A stretch of 64,000 nucleotides of DNA from NCBI GenBank assembly GCA_011959285.1, contig BLLW01000009.1, forward strand, positions 1 to 64,000, in the 5' to 3' direction. The stretch is from Lachnospiraceae bacterium (lineage in GTDB: Bacteria; Bacillota; Clostridia; Lachnospirales; Lachnospiraceae). Below the pieces are notes generated by a model. It made no database searches. It had not been told where the DNA came from and worked only from the letters and a program-made list of their open reading frames with translations. This document shows positions 62,450-64,000 of this stretch, piece by piece (position 1 is the stretch's first letter; the number at the start of each line of letters is the position of its first letter). The position numbers were made by a program, and so were the translations under genes.

Positions 62450-64000
62450 CTACTCGACCACGGTCAGATAACTGCTGACCGCATAAACCGTCTGACCATT
62501 ATAATCAAGCTGTGACCAGCCATTATCACCCACAGCAATTCTGGTAAGCACTTCTCCGTTATGCAAAAGCCCCACCACAGTGTCTGAATTGACGGTACTC
62601 GGTTCCGTCCTTAAATTGGTCTCCATTTTAGCCGTCACTGACTCATTTACCGGTGTATAAACCGGTCCCTGGGGCGGCGCTTGCTGTCCGGTATCCTCCA
62701 TATTGGTGGTGAGATAGCTGGTAACTGCATACAGGGTCTGCCCATTATAAATGACTCTGGACCAGCCATTATGCCCAACGCCCGTCCTTGTTGCTGTATC
62801 CCCATGCACCAATTTGCCCACAATAGAGGTATCGTTCAAGGTACTGGGTTCCGAACGCAGATTGGTCTCCTGCTTAGCCGTCACCGTCTCATTGACCTCT
62901 GTAAAAATAATGCCCACCTCAGGATTTGCCTCCACCACTTCCGCAGGTGTTTCATCCTTTGCTTCCGCTTCCTTTGTATAGCCAAAATAAGCAATGTTAA
63001 CATCCGTCTTTTTGGGTATGCCCGCCACCGTTCCCTGACTGGTATACTGCCACATAGCATGGGCTCCTGTATAACTTGAGGCGCCTGTTGCCGGGTATGG
63101 CTGGTCCGGATACTGTGCCACCCATATTTTGTATTTACCGGCAAGCGTCTGGGTATCCCATTTGGCGCTGCCCTCAAGTTCTCCCTTTGCAGCGTAAAAC
63201 ATGGGTGTGTAACCTGCCGCCTGAATCTCGTCCAAAAAAGCGCATGCAAGGCTCGTCCTCACCCCTGCATCCAGCCCGTACTGCCTGCTGTCCGGTGATT
63301 CAAAATCCTCACAATTATAAGCAACCGGATAAGTAATCTTATATTTTGCAATAATCTCCCTTGTAAATGCTGCTTCCTGTTTTGCCTCCTCCTGGGTAAC
63401 TGCAGAAGAGAAAAAGTATGCCCCAAGCTTGATTCCCACCGCCTGCGCTTCCTGCATATTGTATCTTGCTGTGGGATCTTCAAATAGCTCTCCTGTGGAT
63501 TTTGCCCTGTATCCTACCCGGATCATAGCAAACTCCACGCCTGCTTCTTTCACCTGCGCCCAATCGATGGTCCCTTGATATTTGGAGACATCGATTCCCA
63601 TGGTAGTGCTGCCAGTTTCGTCCTTGTTAATGGCGGATACCGTGACCTCCGCACCGTTTGCTTCCGTTCCAGCTGCCCCGTCTGCCTGGGGATCTTGATC
63701 ATCATCCAGTGCACCTACCTGAATCTCTTCCTGCATTTCCAATTCCGCAGGCACATCGGGCATCTCTTCTGGCTCGCTGCTTGCTGCCGACTGTCCGTCA
63801 GAAGCTTCTTCCTGTGCCGGAACAGTACCCGCTTCCTCATCACTGTGCGGCTGCTGTTCCATACTTTCAAGATTCATCTGTGCCTGCACAGCTTCTCTTT
63901 CTTTCCTGCTGTCTTGAAAGACAATGACAAAAACAATAATTAAAGCAGCAATGATACAAACGCCGCCTATCGCCAATAAGAGTATGATTTTCTTATCACT
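62450..64000 (-). CDS. GH25 lysozyme with two C-terminal SH3b domains (5' end beyond the window)
   Basis: Peptidoglycan hydrolase anchored by an N-terminal helix (IILLLAIGGVCIIAALIIVF) and a long Glu/Gln/Ala-rich linker. The GH25 domain begins GIDVSKYQGTIDWAQVKEAG, with catalytic acidic residues expected in the D of GIDVSK and in CEDFE. MWQYTSQG closes it. Two SH3b repeats follow (VNETVTAKQETNLRSEPSTLN and VNESVTAKMETNLRTEPSTVN), which bind wall peptide. The frame stays open to position 64000 with coding sequence (SDKKIILLLA), so the true start is outside. At least 516 residues are here. First gene of the unit with the unknown and GGDEF proteins. Confidence 0.93.
   Translation of the reverse strand, partial: SDKKIILLLAIGGVCIIAALIIVFVIVFQDSRKEREAVQAQMNLESMEQQPHSDEEAGTVPAQEEASDGQSAASSEPEEMPDVPAELEMQEEIQVGALDDDQDPQADGAAGTEANGAEVTVSAINKDETGSTTMGIDVSKYQGTIDWAQVKEAGVEFAMIRVGYRAKSTGELFEDPTARYNMQEAQAVGIKLGAYFFSSAVTQEEAKQEAAFTREIIAKYKITYPVAYNCEDFESPDSRQYGLDAGVRTSLACAFLDEIQAAGYTPMFYAAKGELEGSAKWDTQTLAGKYKIWVAQYPDQPYPATGASSYTGAHAMWQYTSQGTVAGIPKKTDVNIAYFGYTKEAEAKDETPAEVVEANPEVGIIFTEVNETVTAKQETNLRSEPSTLNDTSIVGKLVHGDTATRTGVGHNGWSRVIYNGQTLYAVTSYLTTNMEDTGQQAPPQGPVYTPVNESVTAKMETNLRTEPSTVNSDTVVGLLHNGEVLTRIAVGDNGWSQLDYNGQTVYAVSSYLTVVE

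Overview
The window looks like the chromosome of an anaerobic, Gram-positive Clostridia, most likely a member of Lachnospiraceae. The support is a division/cell-wall (dcw) cluster with two class B PBPs, a SCIFF ranthipeptide with its radical-SAM maturase next to a fused SecDF, a PASTA-domain PrkC kinase, a glmS ribozyme, CIRCE-controlled groESL, and an Agr-type peptide quorum-sensing locus. Most genes are on the minus strand. No tRNA, rRNA or CRISPR array was seen.

Layout, left to right. (1) 1-19.6 kb: the dcw cluster read from right to left, mraZ-rsmH-ftsL-ftsI-(SpoVD-like PBP)-mraY-murD-ftsW-murA-ftsQ-ftsZ, then an M18 aminopeptidase. Four phased MraZ boxes lie in front of mraZ. (2) 9.2-14.3 kb: a 5.07-kb insertion splits the SpoVD-like PBP gene exactly at the codons of its SxN active-site motif. 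The insertion holds a large serine recombinase ending 14 bp from one junction, a small overlapping upstream ORF, and an outward-facing three-gene ABC transporter of the TrpXYZ type with its own near-consensus promoter. The two junctions share GGTTACAG and wider similarity, and joining them precisely restores the PBP reading frame. This is the most interesting object in the window: a site-specific element in an essential-looking motif of a probably sporulation-specific gene, possibly reversible in the way skin-type elements are. (3) 19.9-23.6 kb: lgt, ychF and an AlbA_2/helix-turn-helix protein whose promoter, like that of ychF, carries a dyad around the -10 box. (4) 23.6-37.4 kb: an operon murE-priA-def-fmt-Zn peptidase-rsmB-rlmN-prpC-prkC-rsgA, followed by an N-terminally deleted serine hydrolase pseudogene. 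(5) 37.7-45.5 kb: recJ, secDF, scfB and scfA (SCIFF), a CNNM/CBS transporter-like protein and a TIGR04086 membrane protein. (6) 45.5-50.1 kb: an accessory patch with a broken Rpn nuclease, an XRE regulator, agrB-agrD, and a convergent histidine kinase/LytTR regulator pair; a 26-bp perfect hairpin separates the two halves. (7) 50.3-64 kb: hemZ-glmS with ribozyme, a DUF3048 lipoprotein, MBL hydrolase, RelA/SpoT, groESL with CIRCE, a degenerate GGDEF protein, an unknown protein and a GH25 lysozyme that runs off the right edge.

The cell-wall genes (lipid II precursor synthesis, flippase/polymerase, transpeptidases, divisome), the PASTA kinase/phosphatase pair and glmS together form a peptidoglycan synthesis and control region. 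The formylation, deformylation and RNA-methylation genes are the usual housekeeping companions. Start codons were reassigned wherever a Shine-Dalgarno sequence or overlap decided the matter. All functional calls come from reading motifs; no database search was run.
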